Source: JAFDXJ01 sp039811225 (lineage in GTDB: Bacteria; Bacteroidota; Bacteroidia; Chitinophagales; Chitinophagaceae). From it: a DNA stretch of 64,000 nucleotides. The stretch is from assembly GCA_039811225.1 (NCBI GenBank), contig JBDHYG010000013.1:1-64000 (forward strand), read 5' to 3'. The notes below the pieces were generated by a model, which saw only the letters and a list, made by a program, of their open reading frames with translations, was not told the origin of the DNA and made no database searches. A program made the position numbers and the translations under genes. Of the stretch, positions 23,746 through 33,727 are shown in pieces (position 1 is the first letter of the stretch; each line of letters opens with the position of its first letter).

Positions 23746-24834
23746 ATGCAACAAGGGTTAACCGAAAGAAAAAAAATAATAAACCAAGCCTGGCAAAAAC
23801 ACCCCCTGGTCATCTCCGGGCCTTGTAGTGCAGAAACAGAAACACAAATTTTAGAAACTGCTTTTCAACTACATCAAACCGGCCTGATCGATATTTTTCG
23901 TGCCGGAATCTGGAAACCGAGGACACGACCGGGTAGTTTTGAAGGGATTGGTAGTGTAGGTTTGCCCTGGTTACAGAAAGCCCGGGAACTAACCGGCCTG
24001 CCTATCGCCATTGAAGTGGCAACGGCTAAACAGGTGGAACTGGCCTTACAGCATGCCATTGATGTACTGTGGATTGGCGCCCGTACCACGGTGAATCCTT
24101 TTAGTGTGCAGGAAATTGCCGATGCATTAAAAGGATCAGCTATCCCGGTTTTTATTAAGAACCCGATTCATCCCGATATTGAATTATGGCAAGGCGCCCT
24201 GGAGCGTATTGCCAAAGCGGGGATAACACAAATTGGCCTGGTCCATCGTGGTTTTTCTTCCTATGGCAATACACAGTTTCGCTATGCACCCATGTGGCAC
24301 CTGGCCATTGAAATGAAAAGAAGAAACCCCGGTGTGCTGATGCTCAATGACCCTTCCCATATTGCAGGCCGTCGTGACATCATCCCGGAGATCGCTCAAA
24401 TCGCTGCCGACCTGGGCTATGATGGCCTTATGTTGGAAAGCCATCATGCTCCGGAAACTGCCTGGAGTGATGCATTACAACAGTTAATCCCCAAAGACCT
24501 GGAAAAAGTTTTGCAACACATTACCTGGCGCAAAGAAAACGGTGCCGGGGCAGCATTTCACGAAGCATTGCATCAATTACGCACACAGATCGATCAAATT
24601 GATGATGAACTTTTGCAACTTCTTTCGGCACGTATGAAAATTGCCGATAAAATCGGGCTTTACAAAAAAGAAAATAATATCACCATCCTGCAAGCCCGAC
24701 GCTGGAATGAAATTATTGAAAGGGCTCTTATCAAATCCGACCCGTTACAGCTCAGCAAAGAATTTCTGCTGAAATATTTTGATGCCGTTCACCTCGAGAG
24801 CATCAATCACCAAAACAGGATCATGAATAAATAA
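23746..24834 (+). CDS. Bifunctional DAHP synthase / chorismate mutase
   Basis: 362 residues in two domains. The N-terminal 260 residues are a KDO8P-synthase-like DAHP synthase (SGPCSAETETQI, RAGIWKPRTRPGSFEG, MLNDPSHIAGRRD), which condenses PEP and erythrose-4-phosphate as the first shikimate step. The C-terminal 90 residues are an AroQ chorismate mutase (LRTQIDQIDDELLQLLSARM), which starts the Phe/Tyr branch and probably gives prephenate or chorismate feedback control. This fusion is common in Bacteroidetes. It is 14 nt downstream of the helicase gene and starts a run of four aromatic-pathway genes in the same direction. Confidence 0.93.
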   Translation: MQQGLTERKKIINQAWQKHPLVISGPCSAETETQILETAFQLHQTGLIDIFRAGIWKPRTRPGSFEGIGSVGLPWLQKARELTGLPIAIEVATAKQVELALQHAIDVLWIGARTTVNPFSVQEIADALKGSAIPVFIKNPIHPDIELWQGALERIAKAGITQIGLVHRGFSSYGNTQFRYAPMWHLAIEMKRRNPGVLMLNDPSHIAGRRDIIPEIAQIAADLGYDGLMLESHHAPETAWSDALQQLIPKDLEKVLQHITWRKENGAGAAFHEALHQLRTQIDQIDDELLQLLSARMKIADKIGLYKKENNITILQARRWNEIIERALIKSDPLQLSKEFLLKYFDAVHLESINHQNRIMNK

Positions 24835-24951
24835 GTTATCTTTTCGGCAAGACCATCCCTATTTATTTTCAAATTGATTTTTTAAAAATTATCAGGATAC
24901 CCTTTCCGATAATTTTCATTTTTAGAAAAATTTTCCGATTGCCTGTGAATC

Positions 24952-24979
24952 TTGTGTTTATCCAATAGCTTTACTTTAC
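24952..24979 (+). promoter_or_regulatory. Promoter candidate for aroB-aroA-aroC
   Basis: TTG (24952-24954), 17 nt, TACTTTAC (24972-24979), one base from TAnnTTTG. It lies 32 nt before the aroB ATG in a 176-nt gap, suggesting that aroB starts a unit separate from the DAHP synthase gene. Confidence 0.45.
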
Positions 24980-25010
24980 CGAATTGTTTTATTAAACAGT
25001 TTCGAATACT

Positions 25011-26048
25011 ATGATCAAAAAAGTAATTCCATTTAATGATAAAAGAACGACCATTTATTTTAAAGCTACCTGGCAATACTTAGAGCGCCTGGTGGAAAAG
25101 CGCCATACTATTTTATTAATTGATGAACATGTTTTTTCATTTCATCCTAACAAATTTTCGAATTGGAAATATATCATTTGCCCGAGTGGCGAGAAAAACA
25201 AATCACTGGCCACACTGCAAGCTACCGTTACACAACTGATTAAATTGGGCGCTGACAGAAAATCTACCCTCATAGGTGTAGGTGGTGGTGTCGTAACGGA
25301 CCTGGCCGGATTTATTGGCGGCATGTATATGCGTGGAATTGCTGTAGGCCTTGTTCCCACTTCTTTACTTGCTATGATTGATGCTGCTATCGGGGGAAAA
25401 AACGGGATCAATTATGGTGGTTATAAAAACATGCTGGGCCTGATACGACAACCTGATTTTGTTTTATACGATTCCGGTTTTCTATCCACCCTGCCGGAAA
25501 AAGAATGGGCCAATGGTTTCGCCGAAATAATCAAGCATGCCTGTATCCGTGACCGGCATCTATTTTCACAATTAGAAAAACATACTCCTGAAAGTTTTCA
25601 AAAAAATCCAATGCTACTGAATAAACTGATTCAAAAAAATGTATTGCTTAAAATGAATATTGTCCGGCAAGATCCATCGGAACAACAGGAAAGAAAATGT
25701 TTAAATTTTGGCCACACCATCGGGCATGCCATAGAACTTGAAAAGAAAATCTCCCATGGTGACGCCATTGCAGTAGGCATGACCATCGCTGCCACATTGA
25801 GCCGGCAGTATCTGCAATTCCGGGATACTGAACGAATAGTAGCGCTATTAAAGCAATATCATTTACCTACGCAAATTCCATTTTCATTCAAAAAAACAAT
25901 GAAGCATATCGAAAAAGATAAAAAATCAGCGAAGGGAAATATTGATTTTATTTTATTAGAACGCATCGGGGAAGCCCGGATCTTTCCGCTTTCTTTATCA
26001 CAATTAACAACCGATCTGCAACAATACCTGCATGTACTGCACCATTAA
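25011..26048 (+). CDS. aroB: 3-dehydroquinate synthase
   Basis: 345 residues. AroB cyclises DAHP to 3-dehydroquinate with catalytic NAD+ and a metal ion. The NAD-binding GVGGGVVTDLAGFIGGMYM, then AAIGGKNGINYGGYKN, GFAEIIKHACIRD and the metal-binding LNFGHTIGHAIE are all visible. The gene overlaps the start of aroA by 17 nt, so translation is probably coupled. It has its own promoter candidate upstream. Confidence 0.94.
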   Translation: MIKKVIPFNDKRTTIYFKATWQYLERLVEKRHTILLIDEHVFSFHPNKFSNWKYIICPSGEKNKSLATLQATVTQLIKLGADRKSTLIGVGGGVVTDLAGFIGGMYMRGIAVGLVPTSLLAMIDAAIGGKNGINYGGYKNMLGLIRQPDFVLYDSGFLSTLPEKEWANGFAEIIKHACIRDRHLFSQLEKHTPESFQKNPMLLNKLIQKNVLLKMNIVRQDPSEQQERKCLNFGHTIGHAIELEKKISHGDAIAVGMTIAATLSRQYLQFRDTERIVALLKQYHLPTQIPFSFKKTMKHIEKDKKSAKGNIDFILLERIGEARIFPLSLSQLTTDLQQYLHVLHH

Positions 26049-27330
26049 ACCATCCGGAATCATCGGCCGGGTACAAGCACCGGCTTCGAAAAGCTGTATG
26101 CAGCGGGCATTAGCCGCCGCATTGTTGTTCAATGGAAAAACAATTTTACATCATATCGACAATTCAGCCGATAGTACAGCCGCTATGGAAGTTATAAAAA
26201 CCCTGGGGGCCACTGTATTGCCAACGGCAAAGCATGATTTGGAAATTCTCAGTAGCGGATACAAAGGCAATGAAAGCCTCCTCATTAAAGATGACCTGCT
26301 ACTCAACTGCGGCGAAAGTGGCCTTGCTTTTAGAATGTTTGCGGCAATCGCTGCTTTATTCGATAAAGAAATACTACTTCATGCAACCGATAGTTTACGC
26401 AACCGGCCTATGCATTTTTTTGATGAAATTTTTCCTTTGCTGAATGTATCTATTCAATCGGCAAATGGCTATGCCCCTTTACAAATTCATGGACCATTAA
26501 TTCCCCGCAACCTTTCGCTGACACAGATGGAGAGTTCCCAATTTCTTACCGGCTTACTCCTGGCATTCAGTGCAGCGAATGCCCGGGAAATAAGTATTTC
26601 CATAGATACTTTACCAGGCAAAGGCTATATAGAACTCACATTAGCCATCATGAAAAATTTTGGTATGCATTTACCGATTTGGAAAAATGCACAGCAATTT
26701 TATTTTCCTGGTCCCGGAGAACCAACAGCTCTGCGTGAAATAAATTATACGATTGAAGGTGATTGGAGTGGCGCTGCCTTCCTGCTGGTAGCCGGTGCCC
26801 TTGCCGGCGAAATCAGTGTGACTGGTTTATCGCTCTCATCTCCCCAACCGGATAAGGCCATACTCGAGGCCTTGCAATCAGCAGGTGCCAATATACTCAT
26901 TGAAGCAGATGTTATTACCGTAAAAAAAAGTGCCTTGCGGAATTTTTCCTTTGATGCCACATCAGCACCAGATCAATTTCCCCCCTTAGCTGCTTTGGCT
27001 GCTTTATGTACCGGTACTTCCACTATCAGGGGCATACACCGTTTGATACATAAAGAATCCAACCGGGCAACTGTTATCCGGGATGAATTAACGAAGTTGG
27101 GCATTCCGGTCAAGCTAATCGGGGATACGATGGCAATACAAGGTGGTGGCCGTATAGCACCGGCACTTATGCAAACACATAATGACCACCGGATAGCCAT
27201 GATGAATAGTTTACTGGCTTTGTGTGCACATGGACCGGTATCTTTTGACAAGGCTGAAGTAGTTCAAAAATCGTATCCTTCTTTTTATACCGATATGCAA
27301 TCATTAGGAGCAGCAATAGCACTCTCTTAA
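26032..27330 (+). CDS. aroA: 3-phosphoshikimate 1-carboxyvinyltransferase (EPSP synthase)
   Basis: 432 residues, the normal size. AroA joins PEP to shikimate-3-phosphate. The substrate-binding PASKSCMQRALAAALL (Lys and Arg), NCGESGLAFRMF, LRNRPM, SSQFLTGLLLAFS and HNDHRIAMMNSLLAL are present; the conserved catalytic Asp is in DQFPPLAALAAL. SKSCMQRA replaces the usual SKSxxxRx, within family range. It overlaps aroB by 17 nt and is followed by aroC after 42 nt. Confidence 0.94.
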   Translation: MYCTIKPSGIIGRVQAPASKSCMQRALAAALLFNGKTILHHIDNSADSTAAMEVIKTLGATVLPTAKHDLEILSSGYKGNESLLIKDDLLLNCGESGLAFRMFAAIAALFDKEILLHATDSLRNRPMHFFDEIFPLLNVSIQSANGYAPLQIHGPLIPRNLSLTQMESSQFLTGLLLAFSAANAREISISIDTLPGKGYIELTLAIMKNFGMHLPIWKNAQQFYFPGPGEPTALREINYTIEGDWSGAAFLLVAGALAGEISVTGLSLSSPQPDKAILEALQSAGANILIEADVITVKKSALRNFSFDATSAPDQFPPLAALAALCTGTSTIRGIHRLIHKESNRATVIRDELTKLGIPVKLIGDTMAIQGGGRIAPALMQTHNDHRIAMMNSLLALCAHGPVSFDKAEVVQKSYPSFYTDMQSLGAAIALS

Positions 27331-27372
27331 ATCAAAAGTCATTTGCTTGATTGGATTTTGTATTTTTAAACC

Positions 27373-28374
27373 ATGAATTCATTTGGCCGTTTTTTTCGTG
27401 TGCATATTTTTGGAGAATCCCACGGCGAAATTGTAGGTATTTTCCTGGATGGAGTCCCGGCCGGTATGCCTTTGTCTTTGGAGGATTTTACACAGGATTT
27501 AAATAAGCGAAAAGGTGGTGCACAAAAAGGTACCACGCCCCGCACTGAAGCAGATACCCCTTTACTTCAAACAGGTATATTTAAAGGCAAAACAACAGGA
27601 GCACCTCTTCTTATTTCCTTTGAAAATAAAAATTTCCGGTCAGCAGATTATGAAAAGCAACGAGACATACCCCGCCCGGGTCATGCTGATTTTACGGCAC
27701 ATCATAAATTTGGTGGATATGAAGATTACAGGGGTAGCGGGCATTTCAGCGGGCGGCTTACCGTTGGCCTTGTCGCGGCCGGTGTGGTTGCCCGAAAATT
27801 ATTACAACCAATTTCCATACAGGCTACACTTATAGAAGCCGGTGGTGAATCTGATATTGAACAAGGCTTAGCTAAAGCCATAAAAGCAAAAGACAGTATC
27901 GGTGGTATTGTAGAATGCCGTGTAACCGGCTTACCTATCGGCCTGGGTGAGCCGTTCTTTGATAGTGTTGAATCCCAAATCGCACATATTATTTTTTCCA
28001 TTCCGGCGATACGGGGTATTGAATTCGGAACCGGGTTTGCCGCTGCAAAAATGTTTGGCAGCAGGCATAATGATCCATTGGAAAATAAAACCGGTAAAAC
28101 AACCACCAATCACGCAGGAGGTATTGTTGGTGGCCTTACAAATGGAAATGAATTGGTTTTCCGGGTAGCGGTGAAACCAACATCTTCCACCCCACAACAG
28201 CAACGCTCCTGGAACAGCAAAACAGATCAGGCAGAAAATTTTTCTATAAAAGGCCGACACGATTTATGTATTGCATTGCGGGTCCCTGTTATCATAGAAG
28301 CAGCCACGGCCATTGTGTTAGCCGATCTTATGATAGCAGCACAAGAGTTGAATCGGGTGTTCAATAAAAAGTAA
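27373..28374 (+). CDS. aroC: Chorismate synthase
   Basis: 333 residues. AroC removes phosphate from EPSP to make chorismate with reduced FMN. Visible signatures are FGESHGEIVGIFLDGVPAG at the start, RPGHADFTAHHKFGGYEDYR, GSGHFSGRLT, GFAAAKMFGS and RHDLCIALRVPVIIEAATA. It ends the aromatic run. The 118-nt gap after it leads to the fucosidase gene. aroD, aroE and aroK are not in the window, so the pathway is only partly clustered. Confidence 0.94.
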   Translation: MNSFGRFFRVHIFGESHGEIVGIFLDGVPAGMPLSLEDFTQDLNKRKGGAQKGTTPRTEADTPLLQTGIFKGKTTGAPLLISFENKNFRSADYEKQRDIPRPGHADFTAHHKFGGYEDYRGSGHFSGRLTVGLVAAGVVARKLLQPISIQATLIEAGGESDIEQGLAKAIKAKDSIGGIVECRVTGLPIGLGEPFFDSVESQIAHIIFSIPAIRGIEFGTGFAAAKMFGSRHNDPLENKTGKTTTNHAGGIVGGLTNGNELVFRVAVKPTSSTPQQQRSWNSKTDQAENFSIKGRHDLCIALRVPVIIEAATAIVLADLMIAAQELNRVFNKK

Positions 28375-28492
28375 ATCGAAATATGAAACGAAGCTGATGC
28401 TATTAATTTCATTGTTGAAATAAAAAAGAACTTTGAAACACGCAACGTATATCACAGCTAAAAATAATCATCATTAAATAAATCATTTATTC

Positions 28493-29923
28493 ATGCGGTT
28501 AACATTCTTTCTTCTTCTTGCGTTATTCTTTTTTAATCAAAGTATAGCACAACCTGTAAAAAAAGTATTACCTGTTCCCACTGCTGAGCAGGTAGCCTGG
28601 AGTGATATGGAATTTTACCTGTTCATGCATTTCGGTCCGAATACATTCACCGGGGCGGAATGGGGCAGTGGCAATGAAGCTGCCAACCGCTTCCATCCCG
28701 GCGCTTTGGATTGCCGGCAATGGTGCCGGATTGCGAAGGCAGCGGGCGCCAAAGGCATTATTATTACAGCAAAACACCATGATGGTTTTTGTCTCTGGCC
28801 CAGTAAATTTTCCACACATACCGTTGCACAAAGTGACTGGGAAAACGGGCAGGGTGATGTATTGAAAGACCTGGCGGCTGCCTGTAAAGAATATGGCTTA
28901 CAGCTTGGCGTGTACTTGTCTCCCTGGGACCGCAATCACCCGGCTTATGGAACAGCTGCCTATAATAAAGTATTTGTAAATATGATGCAGGAAGTGGTTA
29001 AAAATTATGGACCCTTTTTTGAGTTCTGGTGGGATGGTGCAAATGGGGAAGGTCCTAATGGAAAAAAACAAATTTATGACTGGCATTTATTTGAACACAC
29101 TTTGCGCACCATAGCACCACACACAATTATATTTAGTGATATAGGCCCGGATGCCCGATGGGTGGGCAATGAAAAAGGATTCGCCGCAGAAACAAACTGG
29201 AACCTGCTGGACACAGCCGGTTTTCAACGCGGCGAAGGAGCGCCACCCAACGATACACTACAACAGGGAAATGTATATGGCAAAAACTGGATACCCGCAG
29301 AATGTGATGTAAGCATCCGGCCCGGGTGGTTTTACCATGCAGATGAAGACAACCGGGTTAAATCCCCGGAAACATTGTTTGATCTTTATTTAAAGTCAGT
29401 GGGTCGTGGCGCCAACTTTTTATTGAATGTGCCCCCGGATACGAATGGCCTGATCCATCCACAGGATAGTGCGGCCCTGATGGGATTTAAAAAAATCAGG
29501 GATGAAAATTTTAAATACAATGTATTGCAAAAAGCAACACTCAGCTTTGAGAAAAAACAAATGCCGTATCCAAATTGTCCTCTTTCTGATGGGCAGGCAA
29601 GCACTTTTCTGAAAGTAATGAATGGTAGAGAAAACGGGTTAACTTTTTCACTTCAACAGCCGGAAACCCTTAACTGCATTGAATTAGCTGAACCCATTGC
29701 AGAAGGCCAGCGTGTTATGGCATTCTCCATTCTGCTACAAATGGAAGATGGCCAAACGAGCGAACTCAAAGGAACAACAATCGGGCATAAACGGCTATTA
29801 ACTTTTCCGCCGATGAAAGTTCGATCCTTTTCCCTGGTTATCCAAGCATCGAAAGATCTTGCCCTGGTCAGTGAAGTAAAAGCCTATTTCATGCATGATA
29901 TAGATTCCATCAATTTAAATTGA
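28493..29923 (+). CDS. Alpha-L-fucosidase, GH29
   Basis: 476 residues with a signal peptide (TFFLLLALFFFNQSIAQ). The GH29 core has MEFYLFMHFGPNTFTG, IIITAKHHDGFCLWPS and FEFWWDGANG (catalytic nucleophile Asp). RPGWFYHADEDN follows. It removes L-fucose from glycans in the periplasm. The end lacks a type IX tail. It is not next to a SusCD pair, so it is a solitary glycan-trimming enzyme; it may cooperate with the sialic-acid and hexosamine genes later in the window, because fucose and sialic acid co-occur on host-type glycans. Confidence 0.92.
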   Translation: MRLTFFLLLALFFFNQSIAQPVKKVLPVPTAEQVAWSDMEFYLFMHFGPNTFTGAEWGSGNEAANRFHPGALDCRQWCRIAKAAGAKGIIITAKHHDGFCLWPSKFSTHTVAQSDWENGQGDVLKDLAAACKEYGLQLGVYLSPWDRNHPAYGTAAYNKVFVNMMQEVVKNYGPFFEFWWDGANGEGPNGKKQIYDWHLFEHTLRTIAPHTIIFSDIGPDARWVGNEKGFAAETNWNLLDTAGFQRGEGAPPNDTLQQGNVYGKNWIPAECDVSIRPGWFYHADEDNRVKSPETLFDLYLKSVGRGANFLLNVPPDTNGLIHPQDSAALMGFKKIRDENFKYNVLQKATLSFEKKQMPYPNCPLSDGQASTFLKVMNGRENGLTFSLQQPETLNCIELAEPIAEGQRVMAFSILLQMEDGQTSELKGTTIGHKRLLTFPPMKVRSFSLVIQASKDLALVSEVKAYFMHDIDSINLN

Positions 29924-29964
29924 ATGGGTAATTAAATCTCATTTAAAAATCTTAAATCAGACGA

Positions 29965-30648
29965 ATGAAAATTCATGGTTTTTTTTTCAATAAGATTCAT
30001 GCGATTTACAAATTAATTTTTTGCCTGGCGATTAGTATTGCCGTATTTTTTCTTGCAGCCGATTTACAGATCAAACTGATGACACAGGCATTACTGGCCT
30101 GGGATATATTTTGTTTGTTACTGCTTTCTTTTCATTGGTTGAGTTTCTTTACGATCCCTACTGCAGAAATCCGCAGGCAGGCAAGCATTGAAGATGAAAG
30201 CCGGGTTGTAATTTTCCTGATCGTACTTATCATTTCCCTGGCCAGCCTGGTATCGGTGATTTTACTCATCACTACTAAAACCGGTGACCTGACAGAACGA
30301 AAATGGGATGTTCCCATCGCCTTGTTTAGCATGGTACTATCCTGGTTTCTTTTGCATACCATTTTCACCGTGCGCTATGCTCACCTATATTACAGCAATC
30401 CGAAAACAAAAGATACGGCTTTTGCAGGTGGTATCGCTTTCCCAAAAATGGATGAAAATTACCATCCTGATTTTTTAGACTTTGCCTATTTCTCTTTTGT
30501 ATTGGGCATGACATTCCAGGTATCGGATGTAGAAATCACATCACCCCGTATTCGCAAGCTGGCTTTAATTCATGGCCTTGTTTCATTTGGCTACAATATG
30601 ATCGTGGTCGCATTGACCATTAACGTAATTGCCAATATTGGTGGTTAA
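29965..30648 (+). CDS. DUF1345-family membrane protein
   Basis: 227 residues with about five membrane helices. The segments HTIFTVRYAHLYYS, GGIAFP and DFAYFSFVLGMTFQVSDVEIT are typical of DUF1345, an uncharacterised inner-membrane family with an ion-channel-like C-terminal pattern. Its stop overlaps the ligA stop from the opposite strand by 4 nt. It follows the fucosidase by 41 nt but need not be in the same unit. No function can be assigned. Confidence 0.85.
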   Translation: MKIHGFFFNKIHAIYKLIFCLAISIAVFFLAADLQIKLMTQALLAWDIFCLLLLSFHWLSFFTIPTAEIRRQASIEDESRVVIFLIVLIISLASLVSVILLITTKTGDLTERKWDVPIALFSMVLSWFLLHTIFTVRYAHLYYSNPKTKDTAFAGGIAFPKMDENYHPDFLDFAYFSFVLGMTFQVSDVEITSPRIRKLALIHGLVSFGYNMIVVALTINVIANIGG

Positions 30649-32735
30649 ATTTCACTTATCATCCGTTGGAAATCAGTTTCCGTTAAGATTTCAATGGTGT
30701 ATATTTTCTTGGCCTTTTCCAATTTACTGCCGGCATTCTCTCCCACTACCAGGTAATTGAGTTTACTACTGACACTACCCAGTATTTTGCCTCCCAGTTT
30801 TTCTACCATTGCTTCTGCTTCTGCACGTTTTAATTCCTGTAATGTACCGGTAAATAAAAAAGTCTTATCCTGCAACCTGCTTCCCAGATTTATAGGTTCT
30901 TCTGCCTGCTGTATGGACAAGCCGGCTTCTTCTAATTGCCGCAACATTTCCTGGTTGGCTTTGTTTTGAAAAAAAGCTACAATCATGGCGGATACTTTTA
31001 TACCCACATCTTCTAATTGCAACAGGTCTTCTTCTTTTTTTTCAGTTAATTCAAAAATATTTTTTACAGATTTCGCCAGGGTCTTTGCCGTAGCTTCCCC
31101 TACGAAACGGATACCCAGGCCATAGATCAGGCGGTATAAAGGTTGTGTTTTACTTTTCTCTATAGCTGCCTGTAAATTGTCCAGGCTCTTCTGGCCAAAG
31201 CCTTCCATTTGAGCAATTTTGCCATAGTCTAAATGATAAATCCCTGGAATATCAGTCAATAAGCCTTCGGCAAAAAACTTCCGGATATTGGCTTCACCAA
31301 AGCCTTTAATATCCATGGCATCTTTGCTTCCGAAATGAATAATCCGCTCTACCACCTGTGCCGGGCAATCAATATTGACACATCGCCACACAGCTTCCTC
31401 TTCTTCTTTATACAAAGGTGTTTCGCAGACCGGGCATTTTCTGGGAAAAATAATTTCCTTTTCATCACCCGTACGCAGTTCCGGCAGGGCTTTTACAATC
31501 TGGGGAATCACATCGCCTGCCCGTTCGATCAATACCCGGTCATGTATCCGCAAATCTTTTTCCCGGATATACTCTTCATTATGAATAGAAATACTGGAAA
31601 CAGTTACACCACCAATGGCAACGGGTGCGAGTTTGGCAACCGGTGTTACAGCGCCTGTCCTGCCTACCTGGAAGTCTATACTTTGAATCACAGTAGTGGC
31701 CTGTTGTGCCTTGAATTTATATGCAATGGCCCACCGCGGATGGTGCGTGGTCATACCCATTTGTTCCTGCAAAGCATGCGCATTTACTTTGACCACCATC
31801 CCGTCAATTTCATAAGGGAGTGATTGCCGCAATGCTTCAAATTCACTGATATGACTTATGACTTCTGCCATACCATGAACTACTTTCATTTCTTTAACCG
31901 GTGCGCGGAGGCCGCATTGCCACAGCATTTCAAGCGATGTGCTATGCCGGGTCAATGCCGGTGGAATTGAATTTTCATTGGTGGTAAAATAACTAATATA
32001 ATATAAAAATGCAGCCAGGTTTCGCTTAGCTACCTGCCGGGGATCTTTTTGCCGAAGGCTGCCACTGGCTGCATTGCGGGGATTCGCAAGTGTTGGCAGG
32101 CCTTGTTGTTGAAGGCGTTCATTATATGCAGCAAAAGATTTTTTAGGCAAATAAATTTCTCCCCGGATTTCAATTTGTTTGATCCCATATGTTGAAAAAG
32201 GTGCGGTCAGTGGAATGGACCGGACCTGCCGGATATTTTCTGTGATATCTTCACCCGCAATCCCATCACCACGGGTTACACCTCGTACCAGCATATCATT
32301 TTCATATAGCAAAGAAATACCAGCTCCATCAAATTTTGGTTCGATACAATATTCTATTTCTGTTAGGCCGGTGAGTTCCCGGGCTTTCCTGTCCCAATCC
32401 CACAGGTCATTTGACTGGTAAGAATTTTCCAGGGACAACATGGGCACCAGGTGCTGTACGGTATGAAAAGATGCGCCCAGGCTGCTTCCTACGCGTTGTG
32501 TCGGAGAAGTCGCCGTAATAAGTTCAGGATGTTCTTTTTCGAGATGTACTAATTTAGCATACAGGTTATCATACTCAGCATCAGCGAGTAAGGGATCGTC
32601 CATGACATAATACCGGTATTCATGAAATTGCAACACTTCCCGCAGGTGGTCGATTTCCGTGGGGTCAATTTTTTCTGCTGCAAGAAAACTGGTGGTTTGA
32701 TCCTGCAGTACCCGGATCTGGTCTTTCGAATACAT
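30645..32735 (-). CDS. ligA: NAD-dependent DNA ligase
   Basis: 696 residues. LigA seals nicks during replication and repair. It contains the adenylation motif IEPKFDGAGI with the active-site Lys and RGDGIAGEDIT. Next come the OB domain, the four-Cys zinc finger (CPVCETPLY and CVNIDCPAQ), helix-hairpin-helix repeats and a C-terminal BRCT domain (FLFTGTLQELKRAEAEAMV). The start is at 32735 (MYSKDQIRVLQ); the longer reading from 32807 adds 24 residues with no family likeness. It ends by overlapping the DUF1345 stop. Confidence 0.95.
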   Translation of the reverse strand: MYSKDQIRVLQDQTTSFLAAEKIDPTEIDHLREVLQFHEYRYYVMDDPLLADAEYDNLYAKLVHLEKEHPELITATSPTQRVGSSLGASFHTVQHLVPMLSLENSYQSNDLWDWDRKARELTGLTEIEYCIEPKFDGAGISLLYENDMLVRGVTRGDGIAGEDITENIRQVRSIPLTAPFSTYGIKQIEIRGEIYLPKKSFAAYNERLQQQGLPTLANPRNAASGSLRQKDPRQVAKRNLAAFLYYISYFTTNENSIPPALTRHSTSLEMLWQCGLRAPVKEMKVVHGMAEVISHISEFEALRQSLPYEIDGMVVKVNAHALQEQMGMTTHHPRWAIAYKFKAQQATTVIQSIDFQVGRTGAVTPVAKLAPVAIGGVTVSSISIHNEEYIREKDLRIHDRVLIERAGDVIPQIVKALPELRTGDEKEIIFPRKCPVCETPLYKEEEEAVWRCVNIDCPAQVVERIIHFGSKDAMDIKGFGEANIRKFFAEGLLTDIPGIYHLDYGKIAQMEGFGQKSLDNLQAAIEKSKTQPLYRLIYGLGIRFVGEATAKTLAKSVKNIFELTEKKEEDLLQLEDVGIKVSAMIVAFFQNKANQEMLRQLEEAGLSIQQAEEPINLGSRLQDKTFLFTGTLQELKRAEAEAMVEKLGGKILGSVSSKLNYLVVGENAGSKLEKAKKIYTIEILTETDFQRMISEI

Positions 32736-32851
32736 TTCCAAAAATAACAGAAAAATGAAACCGGTAGAAATTTCCGGCTGGTTAATAATTCCTACATTCG
32801 TGGGCAATTATAGAGGATGTTAAAACAGTTATCCAACATTCAAAGAACGAT

Positions 32852-33727
32852 ATGATTTATTCAATGACCGGGTATGGAAGAGCGGAGAAAAACTGCTCCG
32901 AAAAAAATTTCAGTGCAGAACTTCGTTCACTGAATGGAAAGCAGTATGATCTCCGTATGTCGCTTCCGGCCATTTTAAAACCTTATGAGTTTGAGATCAG
33001 GAGTATGCTCAATGAAGGCCTGCTACGTGGTAGTATTGAATGTACCTTAACGGTGAAGCAAAGTAACAGCAACAAATTAGCCGGCTTCAATGAAGATATT
33101 TTAAAAACCTATTATCAATCCCTGGCTGACCTGGCAAAAGAATTAAATGCTACTACCGAAGGCCTTTTTGCTACTATTTTACGCATGCAGGAAGTGGCCG
33201 CCCCGCCAACAGAAATGCTGAGTGAGGAAGACTGGCAAACCTGTAAACAAGTAATACAAGAGGCAATCAACAATATGAATCTATACCGTTCCAGTGAAGG
33301 CAAAATCCTGGAACAGGATCTGCTGTTACGCATCCAGAATATCCTGAAGTTGCAGGAAACCATCATGGACCTGGAGCCGGTTCGCCGGAAGAAAATCCAG
33401 GAAGGCCTGAAAAAAATTTTAGATGAGCAATTAGGCGCCGATCAGTATGACGCGAATCGTATGGAGCAGGAGTTGATTTATTATATCGAAAAAATTGATA
33501 TCAGCGAAGAGCAGGTACGATTAAAAAACCATTGTGATTATTTTAAAGAAATCCTGGAGGAACAGGATATTTCCAAGGGGAAAAAATTATCTTTTGTGTT
33601 ACAGGAAATGGGACGGGAGATCAATACGACCGGGTCCAAGGCCTACGATGCGGCTGTACAAAAATGCGTAGTACTGATGAAGGATGAACTGGAAAAAGCA
33701 AAAGAACAAATTTTGAATATCTTATGA
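32852..33727 (+). CDS. YicC-family endoribonuclease-like protein
   Basis: 291 residues with the YicC N-terminal motif MIYSMTGYGRAEKN and the C-terminal DUF1732 end (IDISEEQVRLKNHCDYFKE, QEMGREINTTGSKAYD). YicC proteins are RNA-binding and reported as endoribonucleases in Escherichia coli. It diverges from ligA and overlaps gldH by 4 nt (ATGA), so the two are coupled. Family is sure; biochemical activity is from literature on homologues. Confidence 0.92.
   Translation: MIYSMTGYGRAEKNCSEKNFSAELRSLNGKQYDLRMSLPAILKPYEFEIRSMLNEGLLRGSIECTLTVKQSNSNKLAGFNEDILKTYYQSLADLAKELNATTEGLFATILRMQEVAAPPTEMLSEEDWQTCKQVIQEAINNMNLYRSSEGKILEQDLLLRIQNILKLQETIMDLEPVRRKKIQEGLKKILDEQLGADQYDANRMEQELIYYIEKIDISEEQVRLKNHCDYFKEILEEQDISKGKKLSFVLQEMGREINTTGSKAYDAAVQKCVVLMKDELEKAKEQILNIL

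Noticed and set aside
24835..25010. Possible riboswitch or tRNA in the 176-nt gap before aroB
   Set aside because: Only a promoter-like pair of boxes is visible; no cloverleaf or recognised aptamer pattern.
32736..32807. Longer ligA N-terminus
   Set aside because: The extra 24 residues show no resemblance to the ligase family.
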